47,618 nt of DNA from Clostridiales bacterium UBA1389 (GTDB lineage Bacteria > Bacillota > Clostridia > Oscillospirales > CAG-382): positions 15,957 to 63,574 of the forward strand of contig DBQR01000034.1 of the NCBI GenBank assembly GCA_002305335.1, in the 5' to 3' direction. How positions within the stretch are numbered: position 1 is the stretch's first letter; each line of letters starts with the position of its first letter. Positions 32,966 through 41,102 of this stretch are shown here, in pieces. A program made the translations under genes and the position numbers. A model generated the notes under the pieces. That model saw only the letters and a list, made by a program, of their open reading frames with translations. It made no database searches and was not told the DNA's origin.

Positions 32966-33664
32966 TTAAAAACTTTCATTACGGAATCTTCCCCCCGGGA
33001 GTCCTTCGGTACAGGCAACTATGGGGGTATAGTTTCCCCCGCCGATAACGAAGTGTTCCACCAGCTCCACGGAGTTGGAGGCAAGGGAGTCCCTTATCCT
33101 CCTGGTGGTGTCGATATCGGTGGAGGAGGGTATGCAGGAACCCCCCGGATGGTTGTGGGCAAGCACAACCTTTGGAGAATCGGTGCGGAAGGCGGTTTCG
33201 GTAATATCCCTTATTCTGAATCTGGCGGTGTTAAGGTCACCTTCATGGATTTTCCGGTAGGCTTTAAGACGCATGTTTCCCGAAAGGCAGAACAGCCACA
33301 CCGCCTCCACCTCCTGTTCCCTGAAAAGGGGGATAATGAATTCCACAGCATCCTTTAATGTTTTGAAATAAATATTGTTTTTAGACTCCTCGAAGGCATA
33401 CCGTCTTGAAATGTCGCCGCAAAGCCTTAACAAAATGGCGGAATGCTTTGTTATTCCATTTATTGAAACCAGTTCTTCAATGCCGGCGTCAAGCACCCCC
33501 CGGATATTTCCGAATTTATCCATAAGAGCATGGGCTTGGGGGTTGGTATCCCTGCGGGGGATGGAATACCCCAGCAAGAGCTCAAGGACTACATGGGGCT
33601 CCAGGGAATCATACCCTCCGAATAAATATCGTTCCTTAAGCCTTTGCCTGTGCTTGTCATGCAT
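32966..33664 (-). CDS. radC: RadC-family JAB-domain protein
   Basis: 232 aa. N-terminal UPF0758 helix-hairpin region (MHDKHRQRLKERYLFGGYDS ... LEPHVVLELLLGYSIPRRDT) and a C-terminal JAMM/MPN metalloprotease-like domain with HNHPGGSCIPSSTD. The metal-binding His-x-His and Asp are intact. Despite the name, a DNA-repair role is not established for the family. The ATG at 33664 follows GGGGGG and starts the conserved region; the upstream frame to 33748 crosses the promoter and is rejected. First gene of a probable radC-dut-nrdR-copA operon. Confidence 0.92.
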   Translation of the reverse strand: MHDKHRQRLKERYLFGGYDSLEPHVVLELLLGYSIPRRDTNPQAHALMDKFGNIRGVLDAGIEELVSINGITKHSAILLRLCGDISRRYAFEESKNNIYFKTLKDAVEFIIPLFREQEVEAVWLFCLSGNMRLKAYRKIHEGDLNTARFRIRDITETAFRTDSPKVVLAHNHPGGSCIPSSTDIDTTRRIRDSLASNSVELVEHFVIGGGNYTPIVACTEGLPGGRFRNESF

Positions 33665-33699
33665 GCCCCCCACAATACACCATCCTTTCAAAGTATGGA

Positions 33700-33748
33700 A
33701 CCCACAATATATTGTATATATTGTACATTCGCCTTTGAAAAATGTCAA
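33700..33748 (-). promoter_or_regulatory. radC operon promoter with AT-rich palindromic repeats
   Basis: Minus-strand TTGACA (33748..33743), a 17-nt spacer and TACAAT (33725..33720). The start-site region repeats TATATTGT units, and ACAATATATTGT near 33704-33715 is a perfect 12-bp palindrome. These could form an operator at the -10/+1 region, regulator unknown. Confidence 0.6.
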
Positions 33749-33756
33749 GATTTATC

Positions 33757-33785
33757 TTGAATAAGGAGCATAAACGGTCTATAAT
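33757..33785 (+). promoter_or_regulatory. Promoter of the PHP phosphatase gene
   Basis: TTGAAT (33757-33762), a 17-nt spacer and TATAAT (33780-33785), 30 nt before the ATG; divergent from the radC promoter. Confidence 0.72.
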
Positions 33786-33815
33786 TGCCTTATAAACGAA
33801 AAAAGAGGTATTATT

Positions 33816-34619
33816 ATGAAACTTCACGACCTTCACTGCCATACAAATCTTTCCCTTTGCGCAAAAAGGGATGCGGATATTGAAACCTATATAAAAAACG
33901 CCGACGAGGAAGGGCTGTTCCTCATCGGCTTTTCCGACCATGCCTGGGACAGGGGTTTGGGAAACCCCATCAGTTTTTATGCAAGTCAGAATTATGAACG
34001 CCTTCTGGAAAGGAAAGCGCCGGAAAACCGCAAAGTAAAGGTGGTCTTCGGCGCCGAAGGGGAGTTTGCCGGCGGTCTGCTGGGGGCAAGGCGGGAAACC
34101 ATGAAAAAGTTTGATTATATAATCATCCCCCATTCCCACACCCATATGTCGGGGTTCGTCCTTCCGGAATGTTGCGACACCCCCGAAAAGCACGGAAGGT
34201 TCTTATATGAAAGCTTTGTTTCATTACTTAATCACAGGGACATCGACTGTGTTTTCGGAATCGCCCATCCCTTCTGCCCCTGCGGAAAGAAATACGACGA
34301 GGCGGAGGAAATTTTATCCTACATAACCGATAAGGAGTTTGAATACTGCGGCAGGTTAGCTGCCGACAAGGGGGTTTTTCTCGAATTCAACACCTCCGCC
34401 GCCTTTGTCTATCCCGAGGAGGGGGCGGAAGACTGTTCCTATGCAAGATTTTTCAGAAACGCCAAAAAAGGCGGGGCGAAATTCTTTTTGGGTTCGGACA
34501 ACCATTACCCTTATAAACAGGAGGAAAACAAATTATTCCGCTGGAAGGAAAGGGCTGTCCCCTTCGGTCTTTGCGAAACGGATTTTACAGATGCACTATA
34601 CCGAATATGCCGCGGGTGA
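33816..34619 (+). CDS. PHP-domain phosphatase (histidinol-phosphatase-like)
   Basis: 267 aa. Metal-binding PHP motifs: LHDLHCHTNLS, GFSDHAWD, GAEGEF, PHSHTHM, IAHPF and the final GSDNHYP. These place it in the HisK/HisJ-like group of PHP hydrolases. No histidine-biosynthesis genes are near, so the physiological substrate could be histidinol phosphate or another phosphoester. AAAAGAGG precedes the ATG. The last 35 nt overlap the convergent gene on the minus strand. Confidence 0.87.
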   Translation: MKLHDLHCHTNLSLCAKRDADIETYIKNADEEGLFLIGFSDHAWDRGLGNPISFYASQNYERLLERKAPENRKVKVVFGAEGEFAGGLLGARRETMKKFDYIIIPHSHTHMSGFVLPECCDTPEKHGRFLYESFVSLLNHRDIDCVFGIAHPFCPCGKKYDEAEEILSYITDKEFEYCGRLAADKGVFLEFNTSAAFVYPEEGAEDCSYARFFRNAKKGGAKFFLGSDNHYPYKQEENKLFRWKERAVPFGLCETDFTDALYRICRG

Positions 34620-35025
34620 ATTTGATTAGGGCTTTTTTCCGGTCGGCATAGATCTGGGAACGTTCCTTGAAATATTTTTTCGAAACAACCTCCGGGGCGG
34701 ACTTTATGTTTTTAATATAAAAGACTTCCAGCAGGTCCCTTTCATAATCTTCAAGCACCGAAAGGCCGTTTTCAATCATTTTAAGCTGCCGTTCCACCGT
34801 TTTTTTCCTGAACACGGTGTGGTCTATCATTGAGATAATATTTATAAGATGCTCCTCATAACGGCTGCCGCCGTCCCTTGCCACCGTTGTGTCGGAAACG
34901 GCCGAATGTTTTGCGGAATATTTTTCGCTTTCCAGCATTTCCAGTTCCTCCGCAAGGGTGGCGTTTGCGTTTATAAGCTGGTTTCTGTTCCTGAGCAGAT
35001 CTATCGCACGTTCGGTGTAGTCCAT
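34585..35025 (-). CDS. Small sigma-region-4-like (phage ArpU/DUF1492-type) protein
   Basis: 146 aa. The N-terminal half is helical (LLRNRNQLINANATLAEELEML). The C-terminal half reads VLEDYERDLLEVFYI ... SAPEVVSKKYFKERSQIYADRKKALIKF, matching the sigma-region-4-like helix-turn-helix pattern of small phage/prophage transcription regulators. That family assignment is by pattern only. The start at 35025 has GGAGG 5 nt upstream, better than the ATG at 35037. It is preceded by a promoter and LexA-like sites, so SOS induction is likely. It overlaps the PHP gene tail-to-tail. It could be a lone prophage remnant; no other phage genes are present. Confidence 0.7.
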   Translation of the reverse strand: MDYTERAIDLLRNRNQLINANATLAEELEMLESEKYSAKHSAVSDTTVARDGGSRYEEHLINIISMIDHTVFRKKTVERQLKMIENGLSVLEDYERDLLEVFYIKNIKSAPEVVSKKYFKERSQIYADRKKALIKFTRGIFGIVHL

Positions 35026-35052
35026 TTTAACCTCCATTTGTTGCCAATAAAG

Positions 35053-35066
35053 CGAACATATGTTCG
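35053..35066. promoter_or_regulatory. LexA (SOS) box
   Basis: CGAACATATGTTCG is a perfect 14-bp palindrome matching the Gram-positive LexA/DinR consensus CGAACN4GTTCG. It lies 27 nt before the ATG of the minus-strand gene, downstream of its promoter, where bound LexA would block elongation. Confidence 0.8.
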
Positions 35067-35084
35067 TTTTTTAAGGGTTTTTTT

Positions 35085-35118
35085 ACGCCGCCTGCCAAAG
35101 GGCAAACGGCGTTTTTTT
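35085..35118 (+). terminator. Plus-strand terminator in the SOS gene leader
   Basis: ACGCCG CCTGCC-AAAG-GGCAAA CGGCGT hairpin followed by TTTTTTT on the plus strand only. The nearest plus-strand gene is the PHP phosphatase, 465 nt upstream, so its transcript would run antisense across the SOS-linked gene before stopping here. In the opposite direction the hairpin lies in the 5' leader and is followed by A-residues. Confidence 0.65.
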
Positions 35119-35160
35119 ACAAAATAAAGCTAAAAATTCCGGAAATTTCCTTACACTTTT

Positions 35161-35188
35161 ATTATAGCACAAATGTTCGAAATGTCAA
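35161..35188 (-). promoter_or_regulatory. Promoter with overlapping degenerate LexA site
   Basis: Minus-strand TTGACA (35188..35183), a 16-nt spacer and TATAAT (35166..35161). The spacer contains CGAACATTTGTGC (35179..35167), a one-mismatch variant of the LexA half-site pair CGAAC-N4-GTTC. The leader to the gene is about 130 nt. Confidence 0.72.
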
Positions 35189-35241
35189 GTGGCAAAAATG
35201 CACAATACAATATATCCGGGGATGTTCATATTAACTTATTT

Positions 35242-36114
35242 TTATCGGAATAAATCGTTTATGCCTAAAATATGCAGCCTTATGGAAATATAGTCGGTCA
35301 CCGACACCGACCCGTTGGAATCGGCGTCGCATGCCAAAAGACTGACCGGCGAAAGAGTTTGTATTCCCAACAGGTACAGCCGAAGGGAAATATAATCCAT
35401 TACCCCCACAATGCCGTCGCCGTATATGTCGCCTTTGATGACTATATAGTACTTTTCGCTCCCCGCTTCTATGTAATTCCCGGTAGCGATAAAAACAGTG
35501 TTTGAAACAAGGCTGAAACTTCCCCCGAAATTGCCTGAAAAAGCCTGGGGCGTTGTGGATGGGAGCACTCCGGTTATAAGCCTGTTTTCTATATCCAGAT
35601 TGTAGGGGGAATTTTCCCCCACCCAGAAGGGGACTTCAAAAAAGGTTGCGGTAGCGTTTTGGCAGGTATAGCCTGACGGGCTGTATTCCCCGTCATATAT
35701 GGAATTGGGGAGGACTTTTATCGAAATTTCCGATTCGCCCTGGGTGCCGGAAACTAAGGTAAAATACAACGTAATAGCCTTTCCGACGTCCTTCATAAGG
35801 CCTCTTGAAGATAAAAAAGCAAACCTTACCTGTCCGTACTTATTATCCACCACCGATATGACATCCGCCGAAAAATTTCCGGCCTTTTCATACCGGGCAA
35901 AGGCCACTTTGGTATAATCGTAAACTATGTTCAACACCCCGGAAGCCATACCGGGGTTGGCGTCGACGGAAAGGGTGACGGGGCATTCATTACCGGCGGG
36001 TACCCTGGCGGAAGAAAGGGAAAAGGCAAATTTTTCACCGGCTGCTTTGCCGACGGGCACAAAAAGCAGCGTTACCAGGACTATAACCATAATTAGGGCA
36101 GTAACTTTCTTCAT
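35242..36114 (-). CDS. Secreted protein with cohesin-like and dockerin domains
   Basis: 290 aa with a signal peptide (about 1-25). Residues 28-165 look like a cohesin-type beta-sandwich (FSLSSARVPAGNECPVTLSV, GVLNIVYDYTKV, GKAITLYFTLV). The C-terminal 65 residues form a dockerin with two calcium-binding duplicated segments: GDIYGDGIVGVMDYISLRLY and CDADSNGSVSVTDYISIRLH. Cohesin-dockerin pairs assemble extracellular complexes such as cellulosomes; both on one chain would allow chaining. AAAGGGAA is the SD. It is transcribed toward the SOS-linked gene; no clear terminator follows. Confidence 0.85.
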   Translation of the reverse strand: MKKVTALIMVIVLVTLLFVPVGKAAGEKFAFSLSSARVPAGNECPVTLSVDANPGMASGVLNIVYDYTKVAFARYEKAGNFSADVISVVDNKYGQVRFAFLSSRGLMKDVGKAITLYFTLVSGTQGESEISIKVLPNSIYDGEYSPSGYTCQNATATFFEVPFWVGENSPYNLDIENRLITGVLPSTTPQAFSGNFGGSFSLVSNTVFIATGNYIEAGSEKYYIVIKGDIYGDGIVGVMDYISLRLYLLGIQTLSPVSLLACDADSNGSVSVTDYISIRLHILGINDLFR

Positions 36115-36144
36115 ACCGGTTCCCTTTGAAAAACCATCTTTTGC

Positions 36145-37578
36145 TTAATAGGCTTTCCCCCAGTAAAGCATATATTCCGCCTTCCGGCCGCAGCAGACGC
36201 AGCGGTCGTCAAAATGCTCCTGACTGTCGGGAATGCATCTTGAGGAAACGCCGGTGACTTCCTTAACCTTGTCCTCGCATTCCTCCCTGCCGCACCACAT
36301 GGCCTTTACAAAGCCGTCGCCCATTTGAGCAAGGCAGGCGGTTATTTCCTCCATGCTACGGCAGACATAGGTACGCTTTTCCCGGTTTTCCCTTGCCTTT
36401 TCGTAAAGGCCGTCCCGCACCTCCTTAAGCTTGAGCTCAAGAGTTTTTTCAATATTTTCAAGGGAAACAACCTCTTTTTTGCCGTTGTGTCGGGTTACCA
36501 TAACGCAGTTGTTGTTTTCGATATCCCGGGGACCCAGTTCGATTCTTACGGGGACACCTTTCATTTCATATTCGGCAAACTTCCAGCCGGCGGAATTGTC
36601 GCTGTCGTCAAGCTTTACCCGGAAGGCGGAAAGTTGCTTAACCAATTCCCTGCACTTTTCAAGCACCCCCGCCTTATGCTGGGCGACGGGGATTATAACC
36701 ACCTGAACGGGAGCCACAGCCGGAGGCAGTACAAGACCGTTGTTGTCCCCGTGGGTCATTATTATGCCGCCGATTAAGCGGGTGGAAACCCCCCAGGAAG
36801 TCTGGAAGGGATAAACCTTCTGGTTGTCCTTGCTGGTATAGGTTATATCGAAGGCCCTTGCAAAGCCGTCGCCGAAATAATGGCTGGTGCCCGCCTGCAG
36901 GGCTTTTCCGTCGTGCATTAACGCCTCTATGGCATAGGTGGCTTCCGCGCCGGCAAATTTGTCGGATTCGGTTTTTCTCCCCTTTATAACGGGAATGGCA
37001 AGGGAGTTTTCGCAGAAGTCGGCGTAAACGTCAAGCATTCTCCGGGTTTCTTCCATAGCTTCCTCGGCGGTGGCATGGATGGTGTGACCCTCCTGCCACC
37101 AGAATTCCCGGGTGCGGAGGAAGGGGCGGGTGGTTTTTTCCCACCTTACCACCGAAACCCATTGGTTGTACAGCTTGGGGAGGTCCCGATAGGAATGAAC
37201 CGTATTGGCATAGTGTTCGCAGAACAATGTTTCGCTGGTGGGGCGGACGCAAAGCCTTTCTTCCAGCTTTTCCCCGCCGCCGTGGGTTATCCACGCCACC
37301 TCCGGCGCAAAGCCCTTTACATGGTCCTTTTCCTTCTGAAGGAGGGATTCGGAAATAAACATGGGCATACACACGTTTTCGTGTCCCAGTTCCTTAAAGC
37401 GGGTGTCAAGTATTTTCTGAATATTTTCCCAGATGGCATAGCCGTAGGGACGAAGCACCATACACCCCTTAATGCTGGTATATTCGATAAGTTCCGCCTT
37501 TTTACATATATCGGTGTACCATTTCGCAAAATCCTCTTCCATGGAGGTTATTTCTTCCACAAATTTCTTTTCAGCCAT
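36145..37578 (-). CDS. proS: Prolyl-tRNA synthetase (archaeal/type 3 form)
   Basis: Class-II aminoacyl-tRNA synthetase charging tRNA-Pro, 477 aa, the short type without the bacterial editing insertion. Motif 2 is VSVVRWEKTTRPFLRTREFWWQEGHT and the motif-3-type segment includes FQTSWGVSTRLIGGIIMTHGD. The C-terminal zinc-binding type-3 extension has CGREECEDKVKEVTG and DRCVCCGRKAEYMLYWGKAY, ending in the characteristic AY. AAAGGAAC is the SD. A ~150-nt leader precedes it, but no T-box sequence was recognised. Confidence 0.97.
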   Translation of the reverse strand: MAEKKFVEEITSMEEDFAKWYTDICKKAELIEYTSIKGCMVLRPYGYAIWENIQKILDTRFKELGHENVCMPMFISESLLQKEKDHVKGFAPEVAWITHGGGEKLEERLCVRPTSETLFCEHYANTVHSYRDLPKLYNQWVSVVRWEKTTRPFLRTREFWWQEGHTIHATAEEAMEETRRMLDVYADFCENSLAIPVIKGRKTESDKFAGAEATYAIEALMHDGKALQAGTSHYFGDGFARAFDITYTSKDNQKVYPFQTSWGVSTRLIGGIIMTHGDNNGLVLPPAVAPVQVVIIPVAQHKAGVLEKCRELVKQLSAFRVKLDDSDNSAGWKFAEYEMKGVPVRIELGPRDIENNNCVMVTRHNGKKEVVSLENIEKTLELKLKEVRDGLYEKARENREKRTYVCRSMEEITACLAQMGDGFVKAMWCGREECEDKVKEVTGVSSRCIPDSQEHFDDRCVCCGRKAEYMLYWGKAY

Positions 37579-37651
37579 ATAAAAAAATGTTCCTTTCCTC
37601 TACTTACGGCAGTTTACGGCGAATTTATTACAATAATTTAATACAATTTTA

Positions 37652-37679
37652 TTGCTTTGTTATAAAGAATGAGTATAAT
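37652..37679 (+). promoter_or_regulatory. Promoter of the lipoprotein/InlB-like gene pair
   Basis: TTGCTT (37652-37657), a 16-nt spacer and TATAAT (37674-37679), about 100 nt before the small lipoprotein gene. It overlaps the leader of divergent proS. Confidence 0.5.
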
Positions 37680-37734
37680 ATAAACAGTAAATTGGCAAAA
37701 GCAAACCCTTTTTTCCTTAATAAAGGCAGAGTTC

Positions 37735-37763
37735 AGTATATCAGAAATAAAAAAAATAGTCAA
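37735..37763 (-). promoter_or_regulatory. proS promoter
   Basis: Minus-strand TTGACT (37763..37758), a 17-nt spacer and TATACT (37740..37735). The resulting leader is about 150 nt, AT-rich, without a recognisable riboswitch or T-box. Confidence 0.68.
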
Positions 37764-37781
37764 TAGTCCGGGAGTTAAGAT

Positions 37782-38312
37782 ATGCAAAAGAAAATCCTTT
37801 GTATTCTCCTCGCCTTTTCCTGTCTTTGCCTTGTTTCCTGCTCCGTGTTCTCGGACTTGTTGGACAAGGCGGGGGCGGGGGATCTGAAAGACAAGCTGGA
37901 CACAGCCTGGAGCGAAGTCGGAAAGGACGTTATAAAAGACATTGCCGACAGCCTTTGGCGGGAATACGGCTTCGGCAAATCCCTTGACTGGCCCGAAACC
38001 GGAAACGGAGCCCACGTTCCCAAATTCAAAGGCGGAGCCACCGAATACTCCTTTATAAGCGAAGAGGGCGACTGCGGCTGCATTTACCTATCCGACGTTT
38101 CAAAGGATGAGTATGAAAAATACATTACCGGCTTAGAAGAGATCGGCTACAAGCAATCCCTTGTCATATCCCTGCTTGATGAGATTTATGGCTGCGACGG
38201 TTTATATATCGGCTTATTAAAAGATGATAATATGCTGTACATATGCTACGGCGAATCCGTGACCGAACTGGACGACGTTTACAAAGCCGCAATCGGTCAA
38301 AAAGAAGAATAA
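37782..38312 (+). CDS. Small lipoprotein, unknown function
   Basis: 176 aa, not recognised. Signal peptide with lipobox LVSCSVF (Cys20). The mature part has a helical N-terminal segment (DLLDKAGAGDLKDKLDTAW), then a compact domain with EEGDCGCIYLSDVSKDEYEKY and GLEEIGYKQS. This resembles small extracytoplasmic ligand-binding lipoproteins of Clostridia, but I cannot name a family. GGGAG precedes the ATG. The large InlB-like surface protein starts 18 nt downstream, so the two may function together at the envelope. Confidence 0.75.
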   Translation: MQKKILCILLAFSCLCLVSCSVFSDLLDKAGAGDLKDKLDTAWSEVGKDVIKDIADSLWREYGFGKSLDWPETGNGAHVPKFKGGATEYSFISEEGDCGCIYLSDVSKDEYEKYITGLEEIGYKQSLVISLLDEIYGCDGLYIGLLKDDNMLYICYGESVTELDDVYKAAIGQKEE

Positions 38313-38330
38313 ACGGAGGATACATACCGA

Positions 38331-40952
38331 ATGAAAAAAGTTTTGAAAATAACCGCTTTTGCGATAGTGCTTTCCCTTGTGGTTTCCCTTATTATGCCTT
38401 ATGCGATTGCAGAGGATACTTCCTCGGAGGACCTTCCCTCCACGGAATCCTCCGCCGACACCACTCTTGAATCATCGGCGGAAGATTCGTCGGAGGAAGA
38501 TTCATCGGCAGAAGAATCCTCAAATGAGTCCTCCCAGCCGGTACAGGAAAAGCGCTATCTTTCCTTTAATGACCCGGACGACGGGGTAATAGATGTGGCA
38601 AAGGGCTTTGTGGGGTTTGAATATTCAAACGGTAAGTCAACATACGCCTTCAACTACGGCGATACCGCCGTTGTCACCATAACCCCCGATGAAAATGCCG
38701 ATATAAACTTTGTGGAACTTAACGGGATTGACGTTATGCCCGAAAACGGGGTTCTTAGGATAACCATGACCGAAGATTACGTCTTAAACGTCAATTTCAA
38801 TAAAATCAGCTTAAAAACGGTTAAAATCGAATGCCGATTCGGCAGCCAGCCTCCGGTGGAAGTACAGTTAAAGTCAAACGGTGAAGTTGTTGCGGACAGC
38901 CTGAGTATTTTATCCGGTACCGCCGTTGCCCTTGAGTTTTCGATGAATGACGGTTCGGATATTCAGATGTCCTCCGCCTTCTTCACCCCCGACGGCGGTG
39001 AACCCATAGAAGCAACCGTGGACAACAAAAACAATACCGTAACCACCCAGGGCATAAACGCCAACGGCACCCTCGTGCTTATTTTCGATATAACCCCGAA
39101 AAACATAACCATTACCCAGCCTGAGGGGGGAACCATTACCGTTGACATACCCAACCCCAAAATGGGGGACACCGTAACCTTCACCCTCACTCCCGCGGAA
39201 GGATACGCCCTTCAAAGCATTATAATCAACAACGTCGAAACCGAGCTTACCCAAAACACCCATTCGGTTAAGGTTTATGAAAATATAACAGTTACGGCAG
39301 TGTTTATTTCCACTTCGGTGGACGTTAACGTAAATCTTTCCATAACCCCCGACGGAGGGGGAAAAACTAACGGAACCGCCGTATTTACGGAATACGAAGG
39401 GGGCGAAATATCCGTTGAAAAGGGAACCCCCTTAACAATCCTCATAACTCCCGACACTGGTTATGAAATAGACCAGGTAACGATAAACGGGAATCCCGCC
39501 CAGATAAGCGATACCAATACGGTTACCCTGACCCCGAACGAAGATACGGTTATAAGCGTTACCTTTAAAAAGCGGGTATTCCGCATAACCGCAGTGGTTA
39601 CCGCCCAGGGGGGAGGCACCATTTCTGCCGTAGGGTACGATATTGTCAACAACCGGGTTTCCGTGGAATACGGGAATAACATAACCTTTGTGTTCACCCC
39701 GGATATGAACTATAAAATTTATTCGGTAAAGGTTGACCAGGAAACCGTCTATTCGGATAAGGACGGGGGAGAACTTAAGGACAACAGCTTTACCTTTGAA
39801 AATGTGGTTACCAACCATACCATAGTGGTAACCTTCGCCCAGGACGGTGAAGTGCTTACCGAATACACCATCAAAGCCGAATCCGGGGAGCACGGCAGCA
39901 TAAGCCCCTCCGGGGAATACAAGGTTTATCAGGGGGATAACGTTGTCTATACCATAACCCCCGACGAAGGGTATGAAATCGATTATGTGACCGTTGACGG
40001 AATCGACGTTTCCCTCATCGACGGTACCTACACCTTTAATGCCATAACCGCCGACCATATAATCAAAGCCTTCTTCAAGCTAAAGTCCACCGCCAACGAC
40101 GGTATTATAAACGTTGACGATATTAACTGGACAACCACTTCCATAACAATAGATCTTTCAACCGACACCATTGTGGACAAGGCGGTTATTGAAAAAATAA
40201 GGGCAGATTGTATCGGCAGGACAATAATAGTAAAAGCCAATAATTTTGAGGTTTCCTTTGTGGCCACCGAATCCTTCGGCACCGCTTATCTTCAGATTGA
40301 CTTTGCCGCCAAAAAGGACAGCGCTTCCCCCAACTATACCGCCATTTCCAACACCATATCCTTAAACCCCCAGTATTCCTCATCCGTCTTTACCGTGATT
40401 AAGTTAGACGATATATTCCCCAAGGCTTCCACCGCCAAGGTTTATTTAGGTAACGACTTTGCGGGAAAACCGGTTGCCTATTATACCTACGACATAAATA
40501 TGAGAACCATCGTAAGGGCTGACGAAAGCATTTCCTGCGATCAGAACGGTTATGTAAGCATTACGTTGAAGGATTCCAAGGAACTGGTGTTTATAGCCGA
40601 TGCCACCACCGCCAGTACCTATAAGGTCACCGTAAGCGGCGGGGAAAACGGCACCGTTAATCCCACCGGTACCTTCAATGTGGCGGAAGGGGAGAAATTC
40701 ACCTTCACCGCAACCCCCAACGAAGGGTACAAGATTTTAAGAATAACCGTAAACGGGAACAAAATCAATATAAGCGGCAGCGAATACGAAGTCGAAATCA
40801 AGTCCGACACCGTCATTGAAGTCCGTTTTGCCCTGCTTAACGACGAAGGCTCCTCAAAAGCGGGACTTATTATCTCAATAATAATAATCGCCATCGCCAT
40901 AGTGGGGGGCGGAGTGCTGTTTGTAATCAAGTGGAAGCAAACTAAGTATTAA
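38331..40952 (+). CDS. Large surface protein with divergent InlB B-repeats
   Basis: 873 aa. Signal peptide (1-27), a Ser/Glu/Asp-rich linker (about 28-68), then six or seven copies of an InlB-like beta-grasp repeat. The unit pattern is GG-x-I/V-x(10-14)-G-x-x-V-T-F-x-x-TPxxGYxIxxVxVNG ... V-x-F; clear copies are at about 260-330, 345-415, 420-505 and 510-585, plus the last at about 765-840. A unique, non-repeat domain lies at about 600-755. One C-terminal hydrophobic segment with a basic tail (VLFVIKWKQTKY) anchors it; there is no PTGD motif. Likely a membrane-anchored stalk or adhesin. GGAGG-type SD (CGGAGG). Confidence 0.85.
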   Translation: MKKVLKITAFAIVLSLVVSLIMPYAIAEDTSSEDLPSTESSADTTLESSAEDSSEEDSSAEESSNESSQPVQEKRYLSFNDPDDGVIDVAKGFVGFEYSNGKSTYAFNYGDTAVVTITPDENADINFVELNGIDVMPENGVLRITMTEDYVLNVNFNKISLKTVKIECRFGSQPPVEVQLKSNGEVVADSLSILSGTAVALEFSMNDGSDIQMSSAFFTPDGGEPIEATVDNKNNTVTTQGINANGTLVLIFDITPKNITITQPEGGTITVDIPNPKMGDTVTFTLTPAEGYALQSIIINNVETELTQNTHSVKVYENITVTAVFISTSVDVNVNLSITPDGGGKTNGTAVFTEYEGGEISVEKGTPLTILITPDTGYEIDQVTINGNPAQISDTNTVTLTPNEDTVISVTFKKRVFRITAVVTAQGGGTISAVGYDIVNNRVSVEYGNNITFVFTPDMNYKIYSVKVDQETVYSDKDGGELKDNSFTFENVVTNHTIVVTFAQDGEVLTEYTIKAESGEHGSISPSGEYKVYQGDNVVYTITPDEGYEIDYVTVDGIDVSLIDGTYTFNAITADHIIKAFFKLKSTANDGIINVDDINWTTTSITIDLSTDTIVDKAVIEKIRADCIGRTIIVKANNFEVSFVATESFGTAYLQIDFAAKKDSASPNYTAISNTISLNPQYSSSVFTVIKLDDIFPKASTAKVYLGNDFAGKPVAYYTYDINMRTIVRADESISCDQNGYVSITLKDSKELVFIADATTASTYKVTVSGGENGTVNPTGTFNVAEGEKFTFTATPNEGYKILRITVNGNKINISGSEYEVEIKSDTVIEVRFALLNDEGSSKAGLIISIIIIAIAIVGGGVLFVIKWKQTKY

Positions 40953-40969
40953 TGAATAAATAGTTTTAG

Positions 40970-41002
40970 CCGCCTGTCTGATTTTAGGACAGGCGGTTTT
41001 TA
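40970..41002 (+). terminator. Terminator of the InlB-like gene
   Basis: CCGCCTGTC / GACAGGCGG stem with a ~9-nt AT loop followed by TTTTT, 18 nt after the stop. Confidence 0.88.
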
Positions 41003-41035
41003 ATACAAGAATTCTACACATTGGCAACAAAACTA

Positions 41036-41064
41036 TTGATTTGGATTGTTACTTATGTTATATT
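41036..41064 (+). promoter_or_regulatory. Promoter of the second solute-binding gene
   Basis: TTGATT (41036-41041), a 17-nt spacer and TATATT (41059-41064), about 40 nt before the ATG. Confidence 0.6.
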
Positions 41065-41102
41065 TAAGGAAACACCTATTATAATTCTGGAGGTTAAACG
41101 TA

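Noticed and set aside
32543..33358. 271-aa plus-strand open frame across dut and radC
   Set aside because: Antisense to two well-identified enzymes; Gly-rich composition.
37579..37734. T-box riboswitch upstream of proS
   Set aside because: A leader of about 150 nt exists, but no T-box core sequence or terminator/antiterminator pair was seen.
38453..38540. Possible short tandem repeat of TCC/GAA-rich codons near the start of the InlB-like gene
   Set aside because: It is an in-frame Ser/Glu linker, typical of cell-surface proteins, not a separate repeat element.
39432..40058. 208-aa minus-strand frame inside the InlB-like gene
   Set aside because: Produced by the biased codon usage of the repeat protein; no RBS or family resemblance.
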